Assembly: GCF_000379025.1 (NCBI RefSeq)
Contig: NZ_KB900618.1
Location: 176,640-240,639 of the forward strand
Reading direction: 5' to 3'
Source: Orenia marismortui DSM 5156
GTDB taxonomy: Bacteria; Bacillota; Halanaerobiia; Halobacteroidales; Halobacteroidaceae
DNA: 64,000 bases
Shown here piece after piece: positions 54,574 to 63,361 of this stretch. Each line of letters opens with the position of its first letter. Within the stretch, counting starts at the first letter, position 1. Below the pieces are notes generated by a model. That model worked only from the letters and a program-made list of their open reading frames with translations. It had not been told where the DNA came from and ran no database searches. A program made the position numbers and the translations under genes.

Positions 54574-55677
54574 GTGAAAAAAAATATTGGAAAAATAGAA
54601 TTATTCTCTCTCACCCTTCTATTTGTAATTGGCAATACTGGACTTTATGCTTTAGGGGTAGATATCGCAAAGCAAGATGCCTGGGTTTCTATATTAGTAG
54701 CAATGTTATTAAGTTATATCTTATTATGGATCTATCTTAAATTACAAAGTTATTTTCCAAATGATAATTTAGCACTAATAATTATTAAAAGTGTCGAAAA
54801 ACCTATTGCCTATACTTTAGTCATCTTTTATTCAATCTATTTCTTTTACATAGCATTATTAAATTTTAGCATGTTTGTAGAGTTTATTCGTTTTTATCTC
54901 CTACCACAAACTTCCAAATTAACAATCAGTATTCTCTTATTAATCAACATTTTCTATATTAACTCATTAGGAATTGAAGTAATTGCTAGATTAGCTGGAT
55001 TAATGGCTCCATTATTCATATTATTTATAATCATTATCTATTCTTTAATCTTCTCTTCTGGAATAGTTAATTTTCAAAACCTGCAACCTTTTTTAGGTAA
55101 TGGGATAACAACAGTAGTTGATGCAGCTATACCTGAACTTTTAATCTTCCCTTTTGCAGATATGGTTCTATTATTGATGATTTGGAAATATGTAAAGATA
55201 AAAAAATCTATCTCACAAATTTCATTCTTAGCTATGACTCTAGGAGGAATAATTATCACCTTTGCATTAATTATAATCATAGGTGTTTTAGGGGTTAATT
55301 GGGCAGCTATAGCCAACGTAGCTAATATGGCAGTAAGCCAATTGATTACTATAGGTTATTTGAAAAATATAGATGTTATCATTGTTATTGTTCTATTTCT
55401 ATTAGGATTTTTTAAGATGACTCCTTTCTTATTTGGTAGTATATCATTAGTCAATAGCCTATTAAATCTTCATAATAATATCTGGGTTAATACTATATTC
55501 TCAATTTTTTTATTAATATTCAACTATGCTCCTTTTACTGGTGTAGAGTTTTACAGCTGGATAAATAGCTTTGATAGAAGAACTGAAAGAATTATGGAAT
55601 ATATTCATATTTCTTTTCAAATGCTTATACCAACTTTCCTGCTAATAATAGCTTGGCTTAAAAGAATTAGAAAATAA
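54574..55677 (+). CDS. GerAB-type spore germination permease
   Basis: This 367-residue protein has ten membrane helices and belongs to the amino-acid-permease-like Spore_permease (GerAB/GRKB) family. KIELFSLTLLFVIGNTGL and PELLIFPFADMVLLLMIW are typical helices. GerAB normally forms a receptor with GerAA and GerAC, neither of which is adjacent, so it is an orphan subunit. A GTG start at 54574 has only a weak AGGTG ribosome binding site. It supports a spore-forming host. Confidence 0.82.
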   Translation: MKKNIGKIELFSLTLLFVIGNTGLYALGVDIAKQDAWVSILVAMLLSYILLWIYLKLQSYFPNDNLALIIIKSVEKPIAYTLVIFYSIYFFYIALLNFSMFVEFIRFYLLPQTSKLTISILLLINIFYINSLGIEVIARLAGLMAPLFILFIIIIYSLIFSSGIVNFQNLQPFLGNGITTVVDAAIPELLIFPFADMVLLLMIWKYVKIKKSISQISFLAMTLGGIIITFALIIIIGVLGVNWAAIANVANMAVSQLITIGYLKNIDVIIVIVLFLLGFFKMTPFLFGSISLVNSLLNLHNNIWVNTIFSIFLLIFNYAPFTGVEFYSWINSFDRRTERIMEYIHISFQMLIPTFLLIIAWLKRIRK

Positions 55678-55720
55678 GACCTATTTTGTACTCTAAAATA
55701 GAAGGAAACTTATTAAATAC

Positions 55721-55770
55721 AATTATCCCTCCAAAAGTAATCAACAACTACTCTTGAAGGGATAATAATT
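55721..55770. terminator. Hairpin between gerAB-like and AI-2E genes
   Basis: AATTATCCCT and AGGGATAATAATT pair, with an imperfect upper stem, between convergent genes. Confidence 0.65.
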
Positions 55771-55780
55771 TACTTATTAA

Positions 55781-56848
55781 TTATCTGTTACTCCTTTTCA
55801 AATAAGATCTATTTTTAATTATTACTCGTATTACAGCATAAGTAGGTACTGCAAATAAAGCCCCTAATATACCAAACATAAAGATCGAAATTAATACTAC
55901 AAACAGCACAATTAAAGGATGAATATTCAATTTTTCTCCTTGCACTAAAGGTCTAATTAAATTTCCTTCTAGATATTGGGCTATTGCTAATACAATAAAT
56001 AATTTAATAATCATCAAAGGACTAGTTGTTATAGCTATAAATAATGCTGGTAATATTCCCATACTTGGTCCCAAAATTGGAATTAATGAAGTGATCATAG
56101 CTATTAATGCTAATGCTAGAGGATTTGGCAAAGCAATACTAATATAACCTATAAACATTAATATTCCTAAAATAAAAGCAACAATTAATTGAGAGCCGAT
56201 ATATGCCGATAAAACTTGATCAATCTCTGCTAATATCTTCTCCAATCCTTCTTTTCTCTCTCCAGAAAAGAAAGATATCACTAATTGATAAATCTTTTCA
56301 TCATCCTTAAGTAAATAAAACACTACAAAAGGAATTAAGATTATTATCATCCCAAAATGCTTTAATGATGAAAAAGCACCCATGAAATTATAATTACTAA
56401 GCTTCTCTAAAACTCCTTGAATAAAAGTAACCATTCTTTTTTGAATCTTAAAATCATCTAAAAAATCAAGCTTTCCATTTCCTAAATTACTTATCTGATT
56501 AATATTCTCTTTTATAGCCTCTTGATGAAGAGAATAATACTTAATTAATTCTTTGCTTTCACTATAAATTATACTTCCTCCAAAATAAATAACTAAAATA
56601 GAAAAAATAATAACTAGCAAGACAGTAATTAAAATAGAGATATTCTTATTTTTTAACTTGCTAACAAAACATCTAACTAAAGGCCTCAATAAATAATATA
56701 AGAAACCACCTAATAGTAATGGTAGCAAAATTAAAGATAAGACTGTAGATAATGGCTTCATTACATAAGGAACTTGTCCTGCTAAAAATATAATAAGTAG
56801 AAGCAAAACTATTGCATAAGCTATCTTAAAAAAACTTCCTTTAAACAT
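55781..56848 (-). CDS. AI-2E family transporter
   Basis: This 355-residue protein has about eight membrane helices and belongs to the AI-2 exporter (UPF0118/YtvI-like) family. The signature regions are PFVVFYLLKDDEKI and LALIAMITSLIPILGPSMG, with the following MIIKLFIVLAIAQYLEGNLIRP. Members export various solutes, and the name reflects one E. coli member (TqsA). Some Bacillus and Clostridium paralogues (YtvI) are sporulation genes. It is monocistronic. Confidence 0.88.
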   Translation of the reverse strand: MFKGSFFKIAYAIVLLLLIIFLAGQVPYVMKPLSTVLSLILLPLLLGGFLYYLLRPLVRCFVSKLKNKNISILITVLLVIIFSILVIYFGGSIIYSESKELIKYYSLHQEAIKENINQISNLGNGKLDFLDDFKIQKRMVTFIQGVLEKLSNYNFMGAFSSLKHFGMIIILIPFVVFYLLKDDEKIYQLVISFFSGERKEGLEKILAEIDQVLSAYIGSQLIVAFILGILMFIGYISIALPNPLALALIAMITSLIPILGPSMGILPALFIAITTSPLMIIKLFIVLAIAQYLEGNLIRPLVQGEKLNIHPLIVLFVVLISIFMFGILGALFAVPTYAVIRVIIKNRSYLKRSNR

Positions 56849-56931
56849 ATTTTACGCCTCCTTCATATTATCTACATTTTACTATATTCCTCTAGAAAAA
56901 TAAACCATGTGAAAATAATTTTTACATGGTT

Positions 56932-58278
56932 TTAAACAATTGCGTTAATAATATAATTCGATAACCTATCCTTCTTCTTATCTTGAAGATAAACAAGCTC
57001 AAACTCTGAATTATTTTTTGCCTCTTCATACTCTTGATATCCTAGATCATAGCATGACTCACAAACATCATGTGGAATAATAATTGCTCTAAGTTCATTA
57101 TAAGTAGAAGGATGAGCTGAAGAATCAATTATCATTAAACCTGAACACTGATTACAGATTTTAATCTTAAGCTTTTGATTTTCTATAATATTCGCAGTAT
57201 CATAATAAATATCCCGTTTAGTAGTATAGTAATCTTGACAGTTAAATACTTTTTTGATATCAACCTTGTCTTTGCTCTCCCATGCTTGAAGCAGTTTTTC
57301 TACATTTTCTTTAATAGTATCAGTAATTTTAGGTGATTGATTTTTAATCGATGCTTTATAGTCAGGTTCCTTAATCTGACTATAATCTAAGCCGGCCATA
57401 GCTAATATAATTCCCACATTTACATAAGGAAGAGCAGATTCAATTGAATATCCACCTTGTAAAATTGCTATATCGGGATCTAATCTAGAATTTAACTCTG
57501 CATAACCTTGAGCCGAAACTCTCATTTGGGTTAAGGGATCACTATAATGATTATCTTGACCTGCTGCATTTATAACTAAATCAGCATTAAAATCATCTAA
57601 AATAGGTAAAATTAGATTGTCAAGAGCATATAATAATCCTTCATCAGTAGTGTTAGGTGGCAAAGGTAAATTAATTGTTCTGCCATAAGCACCTGGACCA
57701 CCTAAATCATTAATAAATCCTGTGCCTGGATATAAGCTTCGACCATCTTGATGTAAAGAAATATGTAAAACATTAGGATCATTATAATAGATGTTTTGTG
57801 TTCCATCAGCATGATGGGCATCAGTATCGACAAAGGCAATCCTTAAGTCACTGCCATATCTCTGCCTTAAATGTTCAACCATAATCGCTTCATTATTAAT
57901 AGTACAAAATCCTCTAGCACCATGAACTATTTGAAAGGCATGATGCCCTGGAGGTCTAATAATAGCAAAAGCCTTATCAACTTCACCTTCCATCACCAAT
58001 TCTCCAGCTTTAATCGCCCCTCCTGCTGAAATCAAGTGGGGCATAGTCACGACAGCATCTATATCAGGAACACAGATATGAGTTCTAGCTACATCCTCTT
58101 TAGTAGCAACGATAGGATTATACTCTTCAATTCCCATAATATCTAGAATACCTTCTTCTAAAATCTGGTCTTTGGTATATAAGAGCCTCTCTTCCCTTTC
58201 GGGATGGGTTGGAGAGATAGCCCAATCAAAAGCTGGAAAGAAGATCAAAGCTAATTTGTTCTTGGCATCAACTTGCAT
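56932..58278 (-). CDS. Histone-deacetylase-family amidohydrolase with C-terminal zinc ribbon
   Basis: This is a protein of about 448 residues. Residues 1-300 are the HDAC/AcuC/acetylpolyamine-hydrolase fold. IRPPGHHA holds the catalytic His pair, VDTDAHHADGTQ the zinc Asp and His, NAAGQDNH the second Asp, and LQGGYSIES the Tyr. The extension after about 330 has CNQCSGLM and CESCYDLGY, two CxxC pairs likely to bind zinc. The ATG at 58278 follows GGAGGGG; an in-frame start at 58308 is less likely. The substrate may be an acetylated polyamine or protein Lys. Confidence 0.87.
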   Translation of the reverse strand: MQVDAKNKLALIFFPAFDWAISPTHPEREERLLYTKDQILEEGILDIMGIEEYNPIVATKEDVARTHICVPDIDAVVTMPHLISAGGAIKAGELVMEGEVDKAFAIIRPPGHHAFQIVHGARGFCTINNEAIMVEHLRQRYGSDLRIAFVDTDAHHADGTQNIYYNDPNVLHISLHQDGRSLYPGTGFINDLGGPGAYGRTINLPLPPNTTDEGLLYALDNLILPILDDFNADLVINAAGQDNHYSDPLTQMRVSAQGYAELNSRLDPDIAILQGGYSIESALPYVNVGIILAMAGLDYSQIKEPDYKASIKNQSPKITDTIKENVEKLLQAWESKDKVDIKKVFNCQDYYTTKRDIYYDTANIIENQKLKIKICNQCSGLMIIDSSAHPSTYNELRAIIIPHDVCESCYDLGYQEYEEAKNNSEFELVYLQDKKKDRLSNYIINAIV

Positions 58279-58410
58279 TAAAACCCCTCCAATCTCATTT
58301 TTTAGCATGAAGTATATAGATTTAATTTAAAAAAACAATTAAATTATTAAAAGATTTGTTAGCCTCAGCACCCTGAAAAAAATTACTCTTCTTTACTTCT
58401 TAAGTAGTAC

Positions 58411-58470
58411 TCTTGGGCTACTGAAATACAGATAAATATAGCTAACAGCCAATAGCTAGTGGCTAAATAA
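58411..58470. repeat. Degenerate repeat shared with 3350-3604
   Basis: 58411-58436 matches 3579-3604 at 23 of 26 bases. It is followed by heptads TAGCTAACAGCCAATAGCTA. It lies in the 334-nt gap between the HDAC and HyuA genes, which otherwise shows nothing. Confidence 0.45.
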
Positions 58471-58612
58471 TCTATTTGTAGCAAAAAGGTTTTACTTTAT
58501 TTCTTTTATAAAAATCATTAGTTTAACTTATATAAAGCTAAATTTAAACTTTATTTAATTCAGCTTCTAATAGCTTATAATTGTCCAATTTAATATTTTT
58601 AACTCTATACTG

Positions 58613-60262
58613 TCAACTATCAACTGTCCTTTCCAACCCTGGTTTAATTTGAGCTGTAATTTCAATAATTCTACCAATTGTATTAAAGCCACGCACCATA
58701 TTAAAAGATTGAGCATTAGTAATTTCAATCAATGCTCCAAAATCAATATTTCTCTTAAGTTTATCTTTAACTATCTTTTGGGCCTGTTCCAAATTAAAAT
58801 TACTATCAACTTCTTCTTTTATCCCTAACTCAGAAATATAATAGTATCCTTGTGAAGTATCAGCATACAGTGTACATTTTTGCGTAATTTTAGCTAAAGC
58901 CGCTCCTATAGCATTGGCTACTTTTGAATTTTGAGGTAATTGATAATCTAAATTTAACTTCTTTGCTATCTTTGCTGCTAAGGCTTGAGCAGGTCCACCA
59001 ATAATAACCAAATTATCTGCTTTTAGCTGCGTATAAGTTAACAATTCATTAATAGTATAAACTGTTTGATTATTAAATCCATTTATAATCTCTTTAATTT
59101 TTAACTCTATTTTATGACAGAATATATCAATAATCTTCTCTGCTATTTCTTTAATTGATAAATTCAGTTTTTGAGCCAAAGGTTCTAAGCTTTCTCTAGC
59201 CAGGTTATGGTCTCCAATATTAGCTAATCCCAAAACTACAAGCGCATCGGTAGGAGTTGGTAACGGTCCTCCTAAACAGGCAGCAGCCCCTTTGCGTTCT
59301 GGCCCAATATTGATATTATTATCTCCTATCTTTACAGAACTATCTCCCCCATAAGCAATTGAATGATTAAATAAACCTCTAATTAAAGTATTATATTCAT
59401 TAATTTCTATCCCATCTGGCCTAAATAATGGATCACCTTCAACAAAAAATGATATATCAGTTGTAGTTCCTCCAATATCAAGCCCAATAGTAGTTCCTTT
59501 TAAATTACCCAAACTTAAAATTCCCATAATGCTAGCTGCAGGTCCTGAATTAATAGTCTCAACAGGAACTTTAGCTGACTGGAGTAAAGGCATCGTACCT
59601 CCATCAGATTTTAAGACATATACTTCTTGTTCAAGCCCCATTTCATCTAAACCAGCTTGAATTTCTTTAATGAACTTTTTATAATCTTTTTGAATAATAC
59701 TATTTAGATAAGTAGTAGCTACTCTCCTAGGATAATTTAATCTACCTGCCAATTGATGGCCTAAAGTAATTTCTATTTGAGGATACTTCTGCTCAATTAA
59801 AGCTTTAATTTCTAACTCCTGTTTAGGGTTACGATTAGAGAATTTACCACAAACTCCAATTTGTTTGACTCCTTCTTTAATCAAATCTTTAACTATATTC
59901 TTTACCCTTTGTTGATCAATCCCCTTTACTTCTCGACCTCTATGATCAATAGCACCAGAAATAATTCGTGTATAAGGACTATAGTTATAATATTGAGGAC
60001 TAAGACCTGGACCAGGAATTAAAATTAATCCTGTTTTAGGATAAGATTGTTTGCTAATTAAATTAGTTGCTAAGGTTGTACTCAAAACAATACTATCAAT
60101 CTTTTGACTGTCTAGATCTAAGATTAGATTTTGACAGCTTCTTAAAATAGTTTCACTAAGCCTATTATGATTTGTCACAATCTTGCTTGTCTTAATTATT
60201 TTCTGCTTATCAATTAATATCCCATCAGTATGTGTTCCTCCAATGTCAATCCCTAGCTTCAT
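58613..60262 (-). CDS. HyuA-like hydantoinase/oxoprolinase family protein
   Basis: This 549-residue protein has the actin-like ATPase fold of the HyuA N-terminal and A domains. LGIDIGGTHTDGILID is the phosphate-1 loop, and TTLATNLI and GLDIGGTTTDISFF (second phosphate loop) are family marks. VIINGGPA-like LVIIGGPAQALAAK is the adenosine motif. It is shorter than true hydantoinases, and no HyuB subunit gene lies next to it. Such stand-alone forms are widespread in anaerobes, with unknown substrates. Confidence 0.85.
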   Translation of the reverse strand: MKLGIDIGGTHTDGILIDKQKIIKTSKIVTNHNRLSETILRSCQNLILDLDSQKIDSIVLSTTLATNLISKQSYPKTGLILIPGPGLSPQYYNYSPYTRIISGAIDHRGREVKGIDQQRVKNIVKDLIKEGVKQIGVCGKFSNRNPKQELEIKALIEQKYPQIEITLGHQLAGRLNYPRRVATTYLNSIIQKDYKKFIKEIQAGLDEMGLEQEVYVLKSDGGTMPLLQSAKVPVETINSGPAASIMGILSLGNLKGTTIGLDIGGTTTDISFFVEGDPLFRPDGIEINEYNTLIRGLFNHSIAYGGDSSVKIGDNNINIGPERKGAAACLGGPLPTPTDALVVLGLANIGDHNLARESLEPLAQKLNLSIKEIAEKIIDIFCHKIELKIKEIINGFNNQTVYTINELLTYTQLKADNLVIIGGPAQALAAKIAKKLNLDYQLPQNSKVANAIGAALAKITQKCTLYADTSQGYYYISELGIKEEVDSNFNLEQAQKIVKDKLKRNIDFGALIEITNAQSFNMVRGFNTIGRIIEITAQIKPGLERTVDS

Positions 60263-60342
60263 TTAAACACCACCTTAGATAATAGTTTGAAAATAATAAA
60301 ATTAACTAAGAACTTTGTTAATAAAAGAAGTGAGAATTTAGA

Positions 60343-60445
60343 ATGATAAAGCGACAGTTTCGGAGTTAGGCGTTAGGAGCTAGGACATAGAAAGATCTTA
60401 CTAACTCCTATGACCTATCACCTAGCACCTAAAAGTGTCTCTTTA
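60343..60445. repeat. Heptad-periodic hairpin element H
   Basis: AAAGCGACAGTTTCGGAGTT and GGCGTTAGGAGCTAGG oppose CCTATCACCTAGCACC and TAAAAGTGTCTCTTTATA; one of the best-preserved copies. Confidence 0.85.
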
Positions 60446-60510
60446 TACTCATAATAAGACAACACTACTACTTAAATTTACCTTATTAACATTTCCTTTG
60501 CTCCTATTAA

Positions 60511-60580
60511 TTAACCCCTAAATTTATAAAAGACAGAATAGATAGCTATCTATTCTGTCTTTTATAAATTTAGGGGTTAA
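60511..60580 (-). terminator. 70-bp perfect palindrome ending prsA
   Basis: TTAACCCCTAAATTTATAAA... runs 35 bases into its exact complement with AGCT at the centre. It includes the last codons and stop of prsA. It is far longer than needed for termination. Confidence 0.8.
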
Positions 60581-61583
60581 TCTCTATTTCAGCTTTTTCT
60601 TTTAAATCTTTCACAAAACTATTCCATTTATTCTGTTGTTTTTGTTGAGTAAGACCATTTTTAATATCTTCTTTTGCCTCTGATAAAGATAGAAGTTGAC
60701 TTTCTTTTTTGTCCTCTACCTTAATAATATGATAACCAAATTGTGTCTTTACTGCTCCACTAACTTCTCCTATTTCGAGCTTAAAAGCAGCTTCTTCAAA
60801 TTCTGCTACCATTCTTCCTTTACCAAAATAGCCTAACTCTCCACCATTCTTTGCAGAAGGACCTTCAGAATACTTCTTAGCTAGTTTAGCAAAATCAGCT
60901 CCTTGTTTTAATTCCTTTAATATTTTTTGAGCTTTAGCCTTTGCTTCTTTTTCACTCTTATCATCAGTTTTAATTAAGATATGTTTCGCTTTAACTTGAG
61001 CAGGTTGTTTAAATTTAGATCTGTTCTCTTCATAATAATCTGTTATTTCTTTCTCAGTAACAGCAACACTGTCAACCACCTGCTGTTGTAACTTTTTAAT
61101 TAAAACCTGGTCTTTACTATCTGCCCAGATTATCTTTTTAAATTGTTCTAGAGAATTTATCCCTCTACTTTTTAATGCCTTTAACAATTCTTCATCTGTA
61201 AATTTATTTTGCTTCTTAATAGCTTCTACTTGTTGGTTTAGCATTCCATTCTTTTCAGCTTCAGGAATAGTTATCCCCTGATTTTTAGCCTCAATCTCTA
61301 ATAACTTCATATCAACTAATGAATTAAGCTTCTGATTTTGATATTCACTTAATAGATCTTTACCCTCTTGTGATGAGAATAAAAGTTGAGCAAAGTCAGG
61401 ATTTATTTGAGCTAACTGTCTATATAATTGCTGTGTATTTGCAAATTGACTTAATTCAGATTTACTTATCTTTGCACCATTAACAATTGCTGCAACATCA
61501 CTTTTTGCATCTCCTTTAGCTCCTACTGATACATTAATTACTAATAATAAAGCCATAAATATTAAACCGATTTTAACTTTCAT
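60570..61583 (-). CDS. PrsA/SurA-like parvulin peptidyl-prolyl isomerase
   Basis: This 337-residue exported foldase has a signal peptide at 1-22 (MKVKIGLIFMALLLVINVSV) without a lipobox Cys, unlike Bacillus PrsA. A SurA-like N-domain follows (AIVNGAKISKSELSQF...). The parvulin domain is at about 195-290 with AKHILIKTDD, AKKYSEGPSAKNGGELGYFG and FGYHIIKVED, all conserved. It assists folding of exported proteins in the periplasm, and a soluble periplasmic form suits a diderm envelope. Confidence 0.9.
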   Translation of the reverse strand: MKVKIGLIFMALLLVINVSVGAKGDAKSDVAAIVNGAKISKSELSQFANTQQLYRQLAQINPDFAQLLFSSQEGKDLLSEYQNQKLNSLVDMKLLEIEAKNQGITIPEAEKNGMLNQQVEAIKKQNKFTDEELLKALKSRGINSLEQFKKIIWADSKDQVLIKKLQQQVVDSVAVTEKEITDYYEENRSKFKQPAQVKAKHILIKTDDKSEKEAKAKAQKILKELKQGADFAKLAKKYSEGPSAKNGGELGYFGKGRMVAEFEEAAFKLEIGEVSGAVKTQFGYHIIKVEDKKESQLLSLSEAKEDIKNGLTQQKQQNKWNSFVKDLKEKAEIEINP

Positions 61584-61909
61584 TAAATATCCCCTTTCAT
61601 TTTTTAACTTTTATTAAAGTAAAAATTTTAATTAAGTTGTAACACTTAAAAATCTATATAAAAGAAGAGGAAAATAACCTCCCCTAAAAAACTTTTCTAG
61701 CTTATTAACTATAATAACAGATAAACTTTACAGAAATGTGACAGAAAATAACTTAAACAGAAATTTTAACTTGATTAAGAATATTTAAACCTAACTCTAT
61801 CAATCCTTATAATCTTTAAGAAGAATATTTTACTTCTCATTTAATAAATTCCCCATTTCTTCAGCTATTCCTTTAAATTATAGATTAATTTTCATATTTC
61901 ACAAACATT

Positions 61910-61924
61910 AGATCTATTATTCAT
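61910..61924 (+). repeat. 15-bp direct repeat left of the IS30 element
   Basis: AGATCTATTATTCAT is identical to 63131-63145 on the other side of the element, and is possibly a long target-site duplication. Confidence 0.6.
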
Positions 61925-61929
61925 GCTTC

Positions 61930-63127
61930 ATTGTAAAATCAAATTGAACAAAATAAAAATAGCCATAGGGCACCAACCTGTAATATAATTAAATCACCAC
62001 AAAATAACCAGTTACAGGAGGGTGCACACTATGACTTACTTAAATGATACACCAAAATCCCGAAAAAATAAACACCTAAATGCTTATGAACGTGGTCAAA
62101 TTGCATTATTACATTCCGAAGGAATGAATCCAAATGCTATTGCAAAACGTTTAGGTAGAGCTTCTAATACCATTAGAAACGAACTAAAACGTGGTACAGT
62201 TTCTCAAATTAAAGCTAATAAAAAGATTATGGTCTATTACCCTGACACTGGTCAAAGAGTTTATGAATCTAATCGCAAGAATTGTGGTCCTAAATTTAAA
62301 CTTTTGCAATGTGAAGAGTTCATTGATTATGTTATAGAACAGTTCTACGAAAAAGGACATTCTCTTGATGCTATATGTGGTGCAGCAAAACTTCATAATA
62401 AATTTCCAAAGCCAGAGATGGTATCTACTAAAACGCTTTATAACTACGTCAACGCTGGATTATTGACAATTAAAAACATTGATTTACCTTTGAAGCTTAA
62501 GCGTTCTTCAAAAAGAAAGCACACTAAAAATAATAAAAAGAAGCTTGGTACAAGTATAGATCAACGCCCTGAAAGTATTAATAATCGTAGTGAGTTTGGT
62601 CACTGGGAAATTGACACTATGATAGGCAAAAAGACTAAAAATGAATCAGTTTTACTTACTATGACAGAACGTATGACTCGTAAAGAAATTATTCGTAAAA
62701 TCCCTGCCAAGACTGCTCAAGCAGTTCAAGATGCTATTTTAAAGCTCGTTAATGAAGCAGGAGATTGTTTTCCAAAAGTATTTAAAAGCTTCACTTGTGA
62801 TAATGGCTCTGAGTTTGCTCAAATGTCATTTTTAGAGCAAATTAGTGATACTAAAGTATACTTTGCACATCCATATTCATCATGGGAAAGAGGAACTAAT
62901 GAGCGTCATAATGGTCTTATAAGACGCTTTATCCCTAAAGGTAATAGTCTAAACCAATTCTCTATTGAATCTATTGCTAGAGTCCAAAACTGGTGCAATA
63001 CTTTACCAAGAAAAATCTTAGATTACCTAACCCCTGATGAAATATTTGAAGATAAATTAAAACAAATTCTTTATGACTAAATAACCAAATTATTACAGTT
63101 TGAAAATGTTCAATTTATTATTGCAAT
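61930..63127 (+). mobile_element. IS30-family insertion sequence
   Basis: The element is about 1.2 kb. It has imperfect terminal inverted repeats (61930-61950 and 63107-63127; 17 of 21 match, with an AAATTGAACA core) and one intact transposase gene. A 15-bp direct repeat lies just outside each end. It sits between prsA and the LysM gene and does not break a recognisable gene. Confidence 0.8.
62031..63080 (+). CDS. IS30-family transposase
   Basis: This protein of about 349 residues has an N-terminal helix-turn-helix (LNAYERGQIALLHSEGMNPN, AKRLGRASNTIRNELKRG) and a DDE integrase core. The acids are in GHWEIDTMIG, FTCDNGSEFA and WERGTNERHNGLIR, the last being the IS30 signature. It appears complete. 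ATG 62031 is 8 nt after AGGAGGG; a GTG at 62022 lies inside that site. Confidence 0.93.
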   Translation: MTYLNDTPKSRKNKHLNAYERGQIALLHSEGMNPNAIAKRLGRASNTIRNELKRGTVSQIKANKKIMVYYPDTGQRVYESNRKNCGPKFKLLQCEEFIDYVIEQFYEKGHSLDAICGAAKLHNKFPKPEMVSTKTLYNYVNAGLLTIKNIDLPLKLKRSSKRKHTKNNKKKLGTSIDQRPESINNRSEFGHWEIDTMIGKKTKNESVLLTMTERMTRKEIIRKIPAKTAQAVQDAILKLVNEAGDCFPKVFKSFTCDNGSEFAQMSFLEQISDTKVYFAHPYSSWERGTNERHNGLIRRFIPKGNSLNQFSIESIARVQNWCNTLPRKILDYLTPDEIFEDKLKQILYD

Positions 63128-63130
63128 TTA

Positions 63131-63145
63131 AGATCTATTATTCAT
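63131..63145 (+). repeat. 15-bp direct repeat right of the IS30 element
   Basis: AGATCTATTATTCAT is identical to 61910-61924. Confidence 0.6.
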
Positions 63146-63266
63146 AACGATTAATAGCAGATGTTAATAAAATAATAAAATCAAAACTTCTTAAAATATT
63201 AACTTCTAGCATATACTTTTTTTACAATCTAGCATCAATAGCTTCTAGTTATCTATAGAAATACTA

Positions 63267-63295
63267 TTGTGTTAATTTTATTAAATTGATATAAT
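63267..63295 (+). promoter_or_regulatory. Putative promoter of the LysM protein gene
   Basis: TTGTGT (63267-63272) and TATAAT (63290-63295) are spaced by 17 nt, about 65 nt before the ATG. Confidence 0.5.
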
Positions 63296-63361
63296 TTAGG
63301 TATACATTATTCTAAACACATAAAATAATAAATCTATATCAAAGATTTCAGGAGGTTAAAA

